Shown here one piece after another: positions 24,337 through 33,221 of a DNA stretch of 33,229 nt. Both the position numbers and the translations under genes were made by a program. Position 1 is the first letter of the stretch, and every line of letters starts with the position of its first letter. Source of the stretch: Bacteroidota bacterium (GTDB lineage Bacteria > Bacteroidota > Bacteroidia > Chitinophagales > Chitinophagaceae); NCBI GenBank assembly GCA_029558715.1, contig JAKQEA010000145.1:1-33229 (forward strand), read 5' to 3'. Below the pieces are notes generated by a model, which worked only from the letters and a program-made list of their open reading frames with translations, was not told where the DNA came from and made no database searches.

Positions 24337-25377
24337 TCAATAAAAAACTTCTTCCCAATACCGGGAAAACCTGACGCCCCATTTTACATGTAATTCAGAA
24401 GCAGTAACAGGAATATCGAGAGCCTGTTTCAACGCCAGCACGGGAAGATTAATACCCGCCCCCAGGCCGGCTGAGATGGTTCCCTGTACACGGGGATTTA
24501 TTTCGAGAATTAAGAATTCCCCGGCTGTTGATTGTTTGACCTGTATGCCAATATTCCCGTGCAACTGTAATTCCTTAATTATGTTCCTGCAGTAATTAAT
24601 TATATTTTGGTTATTGACAAATTCGCCTTCTACAGAAATTCCATTGATCATTTTTTTGCGTAGCCGGGGTACTACCAACACTGATTCTCCAATATTGCAC
24701 AGGCAATCCACGGAGTATTCTTCTCCTGACAGGTATTCGCTGATTAATAATTCCGGGAAAGATCCGGAAGAAAGAATTCTGAGTGCATCTGCAAAATTTA
24801 TATATGTGGAAGTAGGTTTGTAATTGAATAACAAATCGAGTTCATTGATCTTCTCAGTTATAATCCTGAATCCCCTGCTGCCGTTGGAAACGGAAGGTTT
24901 GAAACAAACCTGTTTTGCAGGGTAGCCCAATTCAATCACTGCTCTTTCAAATTGTTCAGTTGTTTCAACAATTCGGAATTCAGGAACAGCTATACCTCTC
25001 CACTGTAAAAATTCATACAACCGGCTTTTGTTATTAGCGATTTCCAGAGAAGCAAAAGAAGATACCAGTATTTTGGTGCCAACCCTGGCAAATTCTTCAA
25101 CATGTTGCGAAAGCGGAATTAATTCCTTTGTTACCAACGGTAATATGGCGTGAATGTTCTTTTGCCTGCAAACCGTATATATCGAATCAATAAATGAAGG
25201 GTCATCTGCTTTAGGAATAGTAAGAAAATCTTTCGCCAGGTATTTACCGACAGCGTTATTATCAGCATCTGCAACAATAACATCGAATGATGGTTCCAAC
25301 TTGAGACAGCGTAGTATACCGGCTGCTCCAGGAGCACCACCGCCTGTCAAAAGAATATTTTTTTGTCCGGAGGTCAC
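24337..25377 (-). CDS. CarB-like ATP-grasp protein
   Basis: A 346-residue ATP-grasp ligase-like protein. The N-terminal pre-ATP-grasp Rossmann region starts with NILLTGGGAPGAAGILRCL. The ATP-binding part follows, with KPSVSNGSRGFRI (glycine-rich loop) and the metal-binding FLILEINPRVQGTISAGLGAGIN. This is the CarB/PylC-like branch, whose members join a carboxylate to an amine or thiol; the substrate is unknown. The start is GTG (25377), the only start codon between the upstream UbiD stop and the first conserved strand; 22 bases separate the two genes, so they are probably one operon. Confidence 0.87.
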   Translation of the reverse strand: MTSGQKNILLTGGGAPGAAGILRCLKLEPSFDVIVADADNNAVGKYLAKDFLTIPKADDPSFIDSIYTVCRQKNIHAILPLVTKELIPLSQHVEEFARVGTKILVSSFASLEIANNKSRLYEFLQWRGIAVPEFRIVETTEQFERAVIELGYPAKQVCFKPSVSNGSRGFRIITEKINELDLLFNYKPTSTYINFADALRILSSGSFPELLISEYLSGEEYSVDCLCNIGESVLVVPRLRKKMINGISVEGEFVNNQNIINYCRNIIKELQLHGNIGIQVKQSTAGEFLILEINPRVQGTISAGLGAGINLPVLALKQALDIPVTASELHVKWGVRFSRYWEEVFY

Positions 25378-25399
25378 AGGTTAAATGTAGATGAAATAA

Positions 25400-27319
25400 T
25401 TAATTTACTATTGCTTCTTCGCCGTACATCTGATCTTTAAATTTAAGTGAAGGCGATGGAATAAACTGGCCTATTCCCAATTCATTCCACTTTTCATCTA
25501 CGGATTTTATTGTAGCATCATCTGCCACAATAATATTTGGCCAGTCCCGTTGGAAATTGTCAAATTCTTTTGTCTTTCTTGTACCATCCAACCCCATACA
25601 GGCGGTGTATCGGTTATTTAATTGTCTTTTATAAAGGTGGAAATCTCTTTTTGGGTCAAGGTTGTTGCAAAACCTCCAAAGAGCTGTGGGAAGGTCGTTT
25701 GCATCAACTGTGTGTTCCACATACAAAATTATTTTTATTCCCTGCAACTCAGGTAGTGCACACACTTGTTCATGCAAACCCTTTATATGACCGATCCTGT
25801 TTTTTTCAATCGACAGGATAATACAAGGGATCTCATTTTTTAAAAGAGAAACATTGACAACTTTTATCTCCTTAAATGTATTTTTCAGGTTTGTTTCCAG
25901 TATTCCCGGTTGCTGATTGAATATTTCCGGATCGAAACTATCATCCGTCTCTTCTTCTTTCTTAGCTGTACCGTCTATACACATTTTTCCTCCAAAACCC
26001 ATTTTACTGCAACTATGATCCAATACATCCATTGGGCCTGTAGAGAAATAAATATCAGTGGCCGGATTCAGGTTATTAAAAACATATTTTGCCAACGATC
26101 CATAATCCTGGATTTTTACTCCCTCATCTGCTAATACCAGAATCTTATTAAACATCATCTGACCTGCCCCCCACATAGCGTTCATTACTTTTTGCCCCTG
26201 CCCGGCATAATCCTTTTTGATCTTTGTAATGACCAGATTATGAAATACTCCTTCGATGGGCATGTCCATATCTGTTATCTCAGGTACCATCGTCATTTTT
26301 ATAGGAGCAAGAAAGATCCTTTCCGTTGCTTTACCCAGCCAGGCATCTTCCTGAGGGGGTATACCAACTATCGTAGCAGGATAAACAGCATTTTTCTTAT
26401 GAGTAATAGCTGTGATGTGAAATTTGGGATACCAGTCCGGCAATGAATAGTATCCGGTATGATCTCCAAAAGGCCCTTCCCAGATCAACTCATCATTTGG
26501 GTCAACATAGCCTTCAATAATAAAATCTGCATCGGCAGGCACTTCCACATCTGGTTGGGATATACATTTCACCAGTTCTACTTTTTTCTTTCTTAAGAAC
26601 CCGGCCAGCATATATTCATCCACATTCTCAGGTAATGGTGCAGTTGCAGAATATGCATAAACAGGGTCACCTCCAAGTGCAACTGCCACAGGCATACGCT
26701 TGTTCAATTTTTTATATTCCGTGAAGTGTTTGGCGCTTACTTTATGTTTATGCCAATGCATACCTGTAAGCACTGGTCCAAATACTTGCATCCTATACAT
26801 GCCTACATTACGGGAATTGGTAGTAGGGTCCTTTGTATGAATTACAGGTAAAGTAACAAATGGTCCTCCGTCTTTTGGCCAGCAGGTGATTACAGGCAGT
26901 TTAGTCATGTCAGGATTTTCCATTACCACTTCCTGGCATTCTCCTCTTCCCTTTTTTACTTTGGGCATCCAACTGGCAAACTGTCCCAGTTTAGGTAAAA
27001 GCTTTAATTTATCAATGATACTTTCTTTAGGAGAAGATAACAAGTGAAAAAGAGATTCAATTTCTTTGGCTACATCATCGAGATGATTAACACCAAGAGC
27101 CATACACATCCTTTTTTCACTCCCATAGGCATTCATCAATACAGGGAAATCATATCCTGTGTTTTCAAAGAGTAGTGCTTTCCCACCATTTCCGGATTTG
27201 CTGATTCGGTCAGTGATCTCAGCTATTTCAAGTTTTGGATCGACATAGGCTTTAATGCGGAGTAGTTCCCCGGCACTATCTAATGAATCAATAAATTCTT
27301 GCTGATTTTTCCAGGCCAT
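25400..27319 (-). CDS. UbiD-family decarboxylase
   Basis: A 639-residue UbiD-family protein, counted from ATG 27319. UbiD enzymes use prenylated FMN to decarboxylate aromatic or unsaturated acids. Family segments: NSRNVGMYRMQVFGP (prFMN-binding region with the conserved Arg), PVAVALGGDPVYAYSA, and WEGPFGDHTGYYS with the conserved acidic residue. The long form of 600 or more residues is typical of Bacteroidota proteins often annotated for menaquinone synthesis; that assignment is unproven here. The frame could begin at an ATG 45 bases upstream, but a consensus promoter lies between the two, which supports 27319. UbiX, the prFMN maker, is not in the window. Confidence 0.92.
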   Translation of the reverse strand: MAWKNQQEFIDSLDSAGELLRIKAYVDPKLEIAEITDRISKSGNGGKALLFENTGYDFPVLMNAYGSEKRMCMALGVNHLDDVAKEIESLFHLLSSPKESIIDKLKLLPKLGQFASWMPKVKKGRGECQEVVMENPDMTKLPVITCWPKDGGPFVTLPVIHTKDPTTNSRNVGMYRMQVFGPVLTGMHWHKHKVSAKHFTEYKKLNKRMPVAVALGGDPVYAYSATAPLPENVDEYMLAGFLRKKKVELVKCISQPDVEVPADADFIIEGYVDPNDELIWEGPFGDHTGYYSLPDWYPKFHITAITHKKNAVYPATIVGIPPQEDAWLGKATERIFLAPIKMTMVPEITDMDMPIEGVFHNLVITKIKKDYAGQGQKVMNAMWGAGQMMFNKILVLADEGVKIQDYGSLAKYVFNNLNPATDIYFSTGPMDVLDHSCSKMGFGGKMCIDGTAKKEEETDDSFDPEIFNQQPGILETNLKNTFKEIKVVNVSLLKNEIPCIILSIEKNRIGHIKGLHEQVCALPELQGIKIILYVEHTVDANDLPTALWRFCNNLDPKRDFHLYKRQLNNRYTACMGLDGTRKTKEFDNFQRDWPNIIVADDATIKSVDEKWNELGIGQFIPSPSLKFKDQMYGEEAIVN

Positions 27320-27338
27320 GTTGTAGTATAAAGCGGTG

Positions 27339-27365
27339 CAAATGTACAACACAGCCTGCCACAAA
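27339..27365 (-). promoter_or_regulatory. Candidate UbiD-gene promoter (TTTG-N15-TACATTTG)
   Basis: TACATTTG (27346-27339) is an exact -7 match whose end lies 20 bases upstream of the ATG at 27319, with TTTG (27365-27362) 15 bases further up, slightly closer than usual. Confidence 0.45.
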
Positions 27366-27388
27366 TGGTTCAGAAACCGGAGGGAACA

Positions 27389-28252
27389 TTAATAGACGTT
27401 AACCGGGCAACCTGTACGGCTTTTTCCTCCACTACCACCAAATCCCCCACCGTTCGAACCAAGACGATATGAAAGATGAATACCGGTGAAATAATACATG
27501 TCTTTGAATTTAGGACTACCCCGTTGTGCACCCTTGGCAGGAAAGAACAAACTGCCCCCGGATACCTCATCTCCACGATAAGCCATATCAACAGCCTGTT
27601 GCCCTTTTGCAGTCAGCAGATCAAGTTCGTCAACATAATTACCGCTGACATCATCAAGATAATCTGTGAAAAGTTTTCTGATACCAAGCTCTAACCCTAT
27701 CCTTAGATTGTCGGTAATAGCGAACTTAACACCTCCTCCAAAAGGCAGGGCCATCTGTGTAAGATTGTAAGGCTTGCTGTCCGGATAACCTGCCAACCCC
27801 TGTCCTTCTGTACTTAATGGTTTAAGAAAAACCTTTTGATTACCGGCATCATATGCATAGGGATTGAACTTGTAAATAGCCAAGCCTCCAAATACATAAG
27901 GAGAGTATTTCCGGTCATATAAATTGAAGAGATAATACTCTCCGACTACACTGAACTCGGTAACAGATGTTTCAAATGAAAGGTTTCTTAATCTTAATTC
28001 GGGATCGCTGCTATACCTGTCTGCTCCGCCCACAATACTGTAGGTAAGTCCTGCCCTGAGTAATATCTGGTCAGTCAGTTCATAGCTGCCGGTAATACCG
28101 ATAGCTCCATTAGTTACTTTTTTAGGGTATATTTTGTCGGTCAGATCTCCATTATAAGCGGATACACCGCCAAACAGCCCAATATGGACTCTTTGGGAAA
28201 AAAGCGCAGTTGTCAATAGACAAAAGATGGTAAAAAGGTGGAATTTCTTCAT
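27389..28252 (-). CDS. DUF6089 outer-membrane beta-barrel protein
   Basis: A 287-residue protein with a signal peptide (about 1-19, ending ALFSQ), counted from ATG 28252. The rest alternates amphipathic strands typical of a small outer-membrane barrel. Segments such as HIGLFGGVSAYNGDLTD, KYSPYVFGGLAIYKFNPYA, LRIGLELGIRKLFTDYLDDV and MYYFTGIHLSYRLG are characteristic of DUF6089. The C-terminus is Gly-rich and ends CPVNVY. Function is unknown; family members elsewhere lie near the BamA region, but not here. A longer frame from 28444 exists, but its extra 64 codons read a decayed gene fragment out of frame, so the shorter start is used. Confidence 0.9.
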   Translation of the reverse strand: MKKFHLFTIFCLLTTALFSQRVHIGLFGGVSAYNGDLTDKIYPKKVTNGAIGITGSYELTDQILLRAGLTYSIVGGADRYSSDPELRLRNLSFETSVTEFSVVGEYYLFNLYDRKYSPYVFGGLAIYKFNPYAYDAGNQKVFLKPLSTEGQGLAGYPDSKPYNLTQMALPFGGGVKFAITDNLRIGLELGIRKLFTDYLDDVSGNYVDELDLLTAKGQQAVDMAYRGDEVSGGSLFFPAKGAQRGSPKFKDMYYFTGIHLSYRLGSNGGGFGGSGGKSRTGCPVNVY

Positions 28253-28361
28253 AACTATTATAATTCGTCTAAGAACAAATTTGAGGCCGATGTCAGCCTT
28301 TGACCTTTCTAAAACGGGAAAGATTAGTTTGTAGTGCACTATTTGGGAATAAAAAATGCCC

Positions 28362-28514
28362 TTAGAACGCAATATTTCTGGGACAACGCTGGCTGGCAAT
28401 GACCTTTTTGTCAGTATGAGCCCCCAAAAGGCTGCTGAAAGCATTTAGTTTGTACTCTACTGTTATTCCAAGGAAATAGTACCAATCCATTTCTGAGGGA
28501 GTACCTCTTTGTCT
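28362..28514 (-). pseudogene. Remnant of a second DUF6089 gene (C-terminal part only)
   Basis: A 50-codon stretch without ATG, preceded by in-frame stops, reads RQRGTPSEMDWYYFLGI, then TVEYKL, and ends RCPRNIAF-stop. This lines up with the C-terminus of the intact DUF6089 gene downstream (AQRGSPKFKDMYYFTGI, HLSYRL, ending CPVNVY-stop). Only the last strand and tail are recognisable; upstream to 28617 the frame is broken by several stops. It looks like the tail of a lost tandem paralogue. This accounts for about 150 of the 365 bases (28253-28617) without an intact gene; I see nothing definite in the rest. Confidence 0.6.
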
Positions 28515-28617
28515 CTATATAAATGACGGTTTGAAGCCCGATTCGTATCAGAGGGGCTAATTTTTTGATTTCAGGCACAGAAAAAATTGCAACTCTGAGG
28601 TAATTATCAGCGCCTTG

Positions 28618-29643
28618 TTATTTATGAAACAACCCTTTGTAGGTGATCCCTAAGCCCGGGTCTTCTGAACAAGATATTTTTCCATAATCATAAGAAATTC
28701 CGGTAGCAAGGTCTTCTTCGAGCAACAATGGGCCATCCATATCTACATGGTCAATAAAAGGAAGTAAATGAGCAATAGCTGCAGAACCAATTGTTGATTC
28801 ATTCATGCAGCCTATCATTACTTTCATACCAAGTTCTCTTGCTTTTTGAATCATGCGTCTTGCGGGAGTGATACCACTACATTTGGTGAGTTTGATGTTA
28901 ATTCCATGAAAGTGACCAGAACATTTTTCTACATCCTGCTCAAATACACAGGATTCATCTGCATATAGCGGCAACGAAGATTCCCTGAAGAGCACTTTCA
29001 TACCTTCCCAGTCATCCTTTGCTAGCGGTTGTTCTACCAGCTCCACACCCAGTTCTTCCAATTGTGGAATAAGAGACAAGGCTGTTTCAAGGTTCCAGGC
29101 GGCATTTGCGTCAACCCTTAGTGTAGCATCAGTATTTTCTCTCAATGCTTTTACTATAGCAATATCATCAGCGGTACCTACTTTTATCTTATATATTGGC
29201 CAGGGTTTTTCTTTCATTTTGGCTACCATCTTATCAATGCTGTCTATTCCGATAGTATAATCGCAGATCGGATTCCCGGCAGTGTCACCTCCCCATAGCT
29301 CGTACAATTTTTTTCCTTTTAATTTCCCATACATATCCCATGCTGCAATATCCAGGGCACAAACAAGAAAATTGTTTTGTGGAAATAAGTGATGCAGGTA
29401 GTGCCAGTATCTTTCGGGTTCTGTAAAGGCAAATTTTTCTACAAAACTCTTTTTAGCCTCAAGGTCGGCAATCATTTTTTCAACGGGGATATTATAATAG
29501 GCAATTGCCGGAGCTTCGCCATACCCTATAATTCCCATATGCTCAAGCTGAACGATAAGAGTAGGCTGATGTGTCTTAGTACCTTTTGAAATGGTAAATG
29601 GATGACGGAACTTTAAATTGAATGGCCAGTATTGCACTTTCAT
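28618..29643 (-). CDS. Dipeptide epimerase (L-Ala-D/L-Glu epimerase type)
   Basis: A 341-residue member of the enolase superfamily, muconate-lactonising subgroup. Catalytic parts: YKIKVG with K152 and K154, metal ligands D178 (RVDANAAW), E204 (VEQPL) and D229 (YADES), the second-side lysine K251 (NIKLTK), and the substrate-loop CMNEST (279-284). This set is that of L-Ala-D/L-Glu epimerases, which recycle murein peptide dipeptides; related enzymes epimerise other dipeptides, so specificity is inferred. ATG start 15 bases after malQ, so the two genes are probably co-transcribed, though their functions are not obviously linked. Confidence 0.93.
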   Translation of the reverse strand: MKVQYWPFNLKFRHPFTISKGTKTHQPTLIVQLEHMGIIGYGEAPAIAYYNIPVEKMIADLEAKKSFVEKFAFTEPERYWHYLHHLFPQNNFLVCALDIAAWDMYGKLKGKKLYELWGGDTAGNPICDYTIGIDSIDKMVAKMKEKPWPIYKIKVGTADDIAIVKALRENTDATLRVDANAAWNLETALSLIPQLEELGVELVEQPLAKDDWEGMKVLFRESSLPLYADESCVFEQDVEKCSGHFHGINIKLTKCSGITPARRMIQKARELGMKVMIGCMNESTIGSAAIAHLLPFIDHVDMDGPLLLEEDLATGISYDYGKISCSEDPGLGITYKGLFHK

Positions 29644-29658
29644 AGCAACAAATATAAC

Positions 29659-32358
29659 TTATCCTCTTCCGCTATTCACCACATATCCATTCAATTCTTC
29701 ATTGAACTCTTTTTCCTTTATCAGGTCTTCTAAAGTTATATGCATTCTGTATTGCCAATAATTTTTCGGATTGGCCGGATTATTTATTCTTTCCTCCTGT
29801 GGTTTTTCTCTGCGGAGAGTTTCACTCATGCCAAGAATATCCTGTAACTGAAATATGCTCCACATGGCGGGGGAATAAAGATGCTGCATGATTATGGCCC
29901 TGTTGATCCAGGCTTCACAGAATTGAGGAGCATCACCCCACTGCCCCATAACATGATTGTAAAATTGTTGTGTCTTTTCACGGTTTTCTTCCCACCATCC
30001 GCGGATAGTACTCATGTCATGTGTAGAGGGAGTAATGACAGACATGTAAGGTGCGTCATTAGGATGAAAAAATTCTTTCTTTGGGTCTTTTGGCATTCGC
30101 TGTATTTCCAGGCTCAAAATGCCTAACTGCTGCATTACTTCCGGTACGCAATGTGGTACCATGCCAAGATCTTCGCCACAGACAAGCATATTTGTTGCAG
30201 CTTTCAATTGCGGTAGTTTGTGCATTGCCTCTTTGAACCAGAAATCGTCCTGCCTTCTAAAAAAATAATTGATGTATAAAGCCTTTAATTTTTCTTGAAC
30301 ATGGGGAATCAGGTGTTGATACGAATAAGTCTTTTCCATCGATATTCGAAAGTGAAACTCCTGGCCTTGAGAGCCCGGTTCTTCAAAGAGGATGACATTT
30401 GAAACCATGTCAAGAAGACCCATTTTCATTGTTTCATTTTCCTCAGTTTCTTCAAGTTGTGAGAAATGGTTTTCGATTTGTACTTGTGTTTTATAAGCTG
30501 GGGCTAAATCATAGCTGCCAAAATCGTTTGGTACCAGAAAATTTTCTTTTACTACAGCTGACCGATCTCCGAACTGGTCATAAAGTATTTCGTCAGTAAT
30601 GAAAGGGCGGCAATACCGTTGATAATCAAACCAGATACCATTTTCGCCAAATTCATTGATATGCACAGGAAGGCAGGGAACAAATCTTCCCATAATACCC
30701 TGCACTGCGTCAGAAGGGATACTCCAGATACGGAAGAAGCCCAGTATATGATCTATCCTGAAAGCGTCGAAGTAATTGCTCATTTGTTCAAACCGCTGCT
30801 TCCACCAGGAAAAATCATCTTCCTGCATCCGTTTCCAGTTGTAAGTTGGGAAGCCCCAGTTTTGGCCGATTGCAGTAAAATCATCAGGTGGCGCCCCCGC
30901 CTGCCAATCCATATTGTATAACTGAGGGGCCATCCACGCATCGCAACCATTTCTGTAAATTCCAATAGGGATATCCCCTTTGATAACGATCCCCTTTTTA
31001 TGAGCATAATCAACAGCATCTTTTAGCTGCAGGTGCAAATGATATTGAATGAAACAATAGAATCCTGCCTGCTTTGCTGTGGAAGAATTAGCCGCAAATA
31101 GTTTTTCTATGTCATTTTTTTTGTATGTGCTGTTTGCCTTCCATTCACTGAAATGAGATGTACGGTATTTGTCCCTGAAATAGCAAAAAGCTGCATATGG
31201 CTGTAACCAATGCCTGTTATCTTTATGAAACTGTTTATAATCATCAGTTTCAAAGCAATCAGTTCCCATCACATCATAAAGTTCCTTCATTACAGAAAGC
31301 TTGAATTTGATTACTGTTTCATAATCAACAACGGGTAGTTCATTTAACTGTTTCTGTTTCTTCTTTAAAGAAATAAGCTGACCCGAATATTCTTTTCCGG
31401 CAACTTTTGAAAGGTTAATATATAAAGGGTGTAATGCAAATGCTGAAATGGCAGCATATGGATACGAATCAAGCCAGCTGTTAGTAGCAATTGTATCATT
31501 TACTGGCAATAACTGAATTAGTTTCAACCCAGTTGCTTTTGACCAGTCAACCAGCAGCTTTATATCAGTAAACTCTCCTACACCAAAGCTGCTCTTACTT
31601 CTTAAACTGAATACCGGGATAGCAACACCGGTACCCTTCCATGTGTCATTAGGCAATTGTACAAATCCATCATGTAGTATGCTCAGTTTCTTTTTTGCAG
31701 CATCCGTATACAAAATCCTGTTATCACCATTTTCAAAAACAGTAAAACTTTTCTCTTTGGTATTATATATGCCATATTTGTAAGCGATTGGAAAACTGCA
31801 TTCCAACAAGTTCAATTTTATCTCCCACCAATCACCATTTTTCCCAAGCAGCATAGGTTTATCGGTTGACCAATCACCTAATTTTAAATTGCTTCCCAAC
31901 AGGCAAAGAGCTTCGCCTTTTTTTAATAAAGGAGCTTTGACCCTGAAAATATGTGTGGGGTCTTTATCAGAATCAGCTTTTATTTTTGAGTGATCTTCTT
32001 TAAGTAAAACATTTTTAAATGGAGCAGTAAAGAAAGAATTTTCATATTCACCCGCATGGTTCCATATGTCTGATGTAGTTATCTCTGAAATGTCTTTTAG
32101 TAAAGAAATATTCCTGTCATGCCCCCATTCGAACAACAGTTCTCCGTCTTCATTTTTCAAGATATATTTATAGACAATATTTTTGGGTGCATTTTTTCGA
32201 TTAATTTCTATGCTGCCATGCCAGAATTCATCGTTAAGATAATTCATTGCAATAGCCTTTGATGGATCATTGTTTCCCAGTTCATCTGCATTACCGGTAA
32301 TCCATATACTTTGCCCGTAACGGGTATGAAAGCGTAAGTAAAACTGTATTTTTATCAC
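29659..32358 (-). CDS. malQ: 4-alpha-glucanotransferase with two N-terminal CBM20 domains
   Basis: An 899-residue GH77 amylomaltase that moves alpha-1,4-glucan segments between chains in maltodextrin or glycogen metabolism. Two starch-binding CBM20 domains come first (about 1-115 and 130-240), as in plant DPE2, then the GH77 barrel (about 245-890). Catalytic residues: nucleophile D536 in FRIDH, acid/base E729 in CGEDLG, and D781 in THDMST. Substrate-loop motifs GDIPIGIYRNGCDAW and GQNWGFPTYNW are intact. The start is GTG (32358), giving MIKIQFYLRFHTRYGQ, which fits the family N-terminus; no ATG is available. A weak promoter-like TACTTTCG lies at 32416-32423. It leads an operon with the epimerase. 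Confidence 0.96.
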   Translation of the reverse strand: MIKIQFYLRFHTRYGQSIWITGNADELGNNDPSKAIAMNYLNDEFWHGSIEINRKNAPKNIVYKYILKNEDGELLFEWGHDRNISLLKDISEITTSDIWNHAGEYENSFFTAPFKNVLLKEDHSKIKADSDKDPTHIFRVKAPLLKKGEALCLLGSNLKLGDWSTDKPMLLGKNGDWWEIKLNLLECSFPIAYKYGIYNTKEKSFTVFENGDNRILYTDAAKKKLSILHDGFVQLPNDTWKGTGVAIPVFSLRSKSSFGVGEFTDIKLLVDWSKATGLKLIQLLPVNDTIATNSWLDSYPYAAISAFALHPLYINLSKVAGKEYSGQLISLKKKQKQLNELPVVDYETVIKFKLSVMKELYDVMGTDCFETDDYKQFHKDNRHWLQPYAAFCYFRDKYRTSHFSEWKANSTYKKNDIEKLFAANSSTAKQAGFYCFIQYHLHLQLKDAVDYAHKKGIVIKGDIPIGIYRNGCDAWMAPQLYNMDWQAGAPPDDFTAIGQNWGFPTYNWKRMQEDDFSWWKQRFEQMSNYFDAFRIDHILGFFRIWSIPSDAVQGIMGRFVPCLPVHINEFGENGIWFDYQRYCRPFITDEILYDQFGDRSAVVKENFLVPNDFGSYDLAPAYKTQVQIENHFSQLEETEENETMKMGLLDMVSNVILFEEPGSQGQEFHFRISMEKTYSYQHLIPHVQEKLKALYINYFFRRQDDFWFKEAMHKLPQLKAATNMLVCGEDLGMVPHCVPEVMQQLGILSLEIQRMPKDPKKEFFHPNDAPYMSVITPSTHDMSTIRGWWEENREKTQQFYNHVMGQWGDAPQFCEAWINRAIIMQHLYSPAMWSIFQLQDILGMSETLRREKPQEERINNPANPKNYWQYRMHITLEDLIKEKEFNEELNGYVVNSGRG

Positions 32359-32485
32359 AATCGTTAGTTCTGAGATTCTAAAAGCAAGTTATTGTGTTTT
32401 TTCGACACATTATAACGAAAGTAGAAAAAATAGCCATTGCTATCGACATTTAAATGATTTTTTTCAAAAAAAAACCCACAACGGT

Positions 32486-33010
32486 ATGATTTTAAATTAT
32501 AAAGGATGGCAAACCATTTTTTTGATATGCCTGGGACTTTTCGCCGGAACCGCATTTTGCATGAAATGGATGGAGCCGCAATTTCTGTATAGGGGAACAT
32601 CCTTTACAATCATTGGGCTCGAAATATCATATCCTCTCGAAAAAGTACAGGAGATACTAACGGGGCTTGATCATGAGGTTCAAATAATACTTAGCTACCA
32701 CCTGTATTTTGATTATGCTTTCATGACCGGTGTTTATCCCGGGATAGCGGCACTTTGTATGATGGGAAGTCAAAAATCAGGAAGTATTATTTTAAAAAGA
32801 GTGCTTATTGTTATAGCACTTCTTCAAGTAATTGCCTTTTACTGCGACATAAAGGAAAACGGTTATTTATTCAAATGGTTAAATGATCCGGTATTGGAAG
32901 ATGAATTTCAGAAATATCATATTATGGTTGTGATCAAGTGGGTTATAGCCCTAACAGGTGCATTGGTGGCAATTCCATTTGCTCTCAGGAAGAGGAAGCA
33001 TGGTCATTAA
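32486..33010 (+). CDS. Four-span integral membrane protein, unknown
   Basis: I do not recognise this 174-residue protein. It is hydrophobic, with predicted membrane spans at about residues 10-27, 68-92, 102-120 and 147-165, and a positively charged C-terminus (RKRKHGH). Between spans 1 and 2 is a polar loop of about 40 residues containing TIIGLEISYPLEKVQEILTG. It has no signal peptide distinct from the first span. ATG start; it is divergent from malQ with a 127-base AT-rich gap. No close family comes to mind, so function cannot be given. Confidence 0.75.
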   Translation: MILNYKGWQTIFLICLGLFAGTAFCMKWMEPQFLYRGTSFTIIGLEISYPLEKVQEILTGLDHEVQIILSYHLYFDYAFMTGVYPGIAALCMMGSQKSGSIILKRVLIVIALLQVIAFYCDIKENGYLFKWLNDPVLEDEFQKYHIMVVIKWVIALTGALVAIPFALRKRKHGH

Positions 33011-33020
33011 AAACTGTTTT

Positions 33021-33049
33021 TTTGATTTACTTCTACCACCCTATTTTTG
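33021..33049 (+). promoter_or_regulatory. Candidate promoter of the 51-residue membrane protein (TTTG-N17-TATTTTTG)
   Basis: TTTG (33021-33024) and TATTTTTG (33042-33049), 17 bases apart, match both Bacteroidota elements; the -7 box ends 16 bases before the ATG at 33066. It lies just after the stop of the preceding gene, so the small gene can be transcribed on its own. Confidence 0.5.
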
Positions 33050-33065
33050 CATAAAATTTTTAAAA

Positions 33066-33221
33066 ATGGAGCAAACAAAAAAGTATAGAGGCCTTTGGTG
33101 GTTAGTTTTTTTTGCATCTACTGCCGCACTGATTTTTGCTATTTATTCCCACTGGGAATGGCTGACATTGATACTCCCTTTTCAAACTACGGCCTTTGTA
33201 AAAGCAATGGATATTATGTAA
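33066..33221 (+). CDS. 51-residue single- or two-span membrane protein
   Basis: A short complete frame of 51 codons, ATG 33066 to TAA. The product has a charged start (MEQTKKYRG), a membrane span LWWLVFFASTAALIFAIYS, then HWEWLTLILPF and a polar end TTAFVKAMDIM. The composition is that of a true membrane microprotein and a consensus promoter precedes it. The frame remains open upstream to 32958, but that part overlaps the preceding gene and has no good start. Function unknown. Confidence 0.65.
   Translation: MEQTKKYRGLWWLVFFASTAALIFAIYSHWEWLTLILPFQTTAFVKAMDIM

Noticed and set aside
27320-27364. N-terminal extension of the UbiD protein (ATG at 27364)
   Set aside because: The extra 15 codons are non-family and overlap a consensus promoter (27339-27365); ATG 27319 fits better.
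28253-28444. 64-codon N-terminal extension of the DUF6089 protein
   Set aside because: It puts residues before a clear signal peptide and reads the decayed paralogue in another frame.
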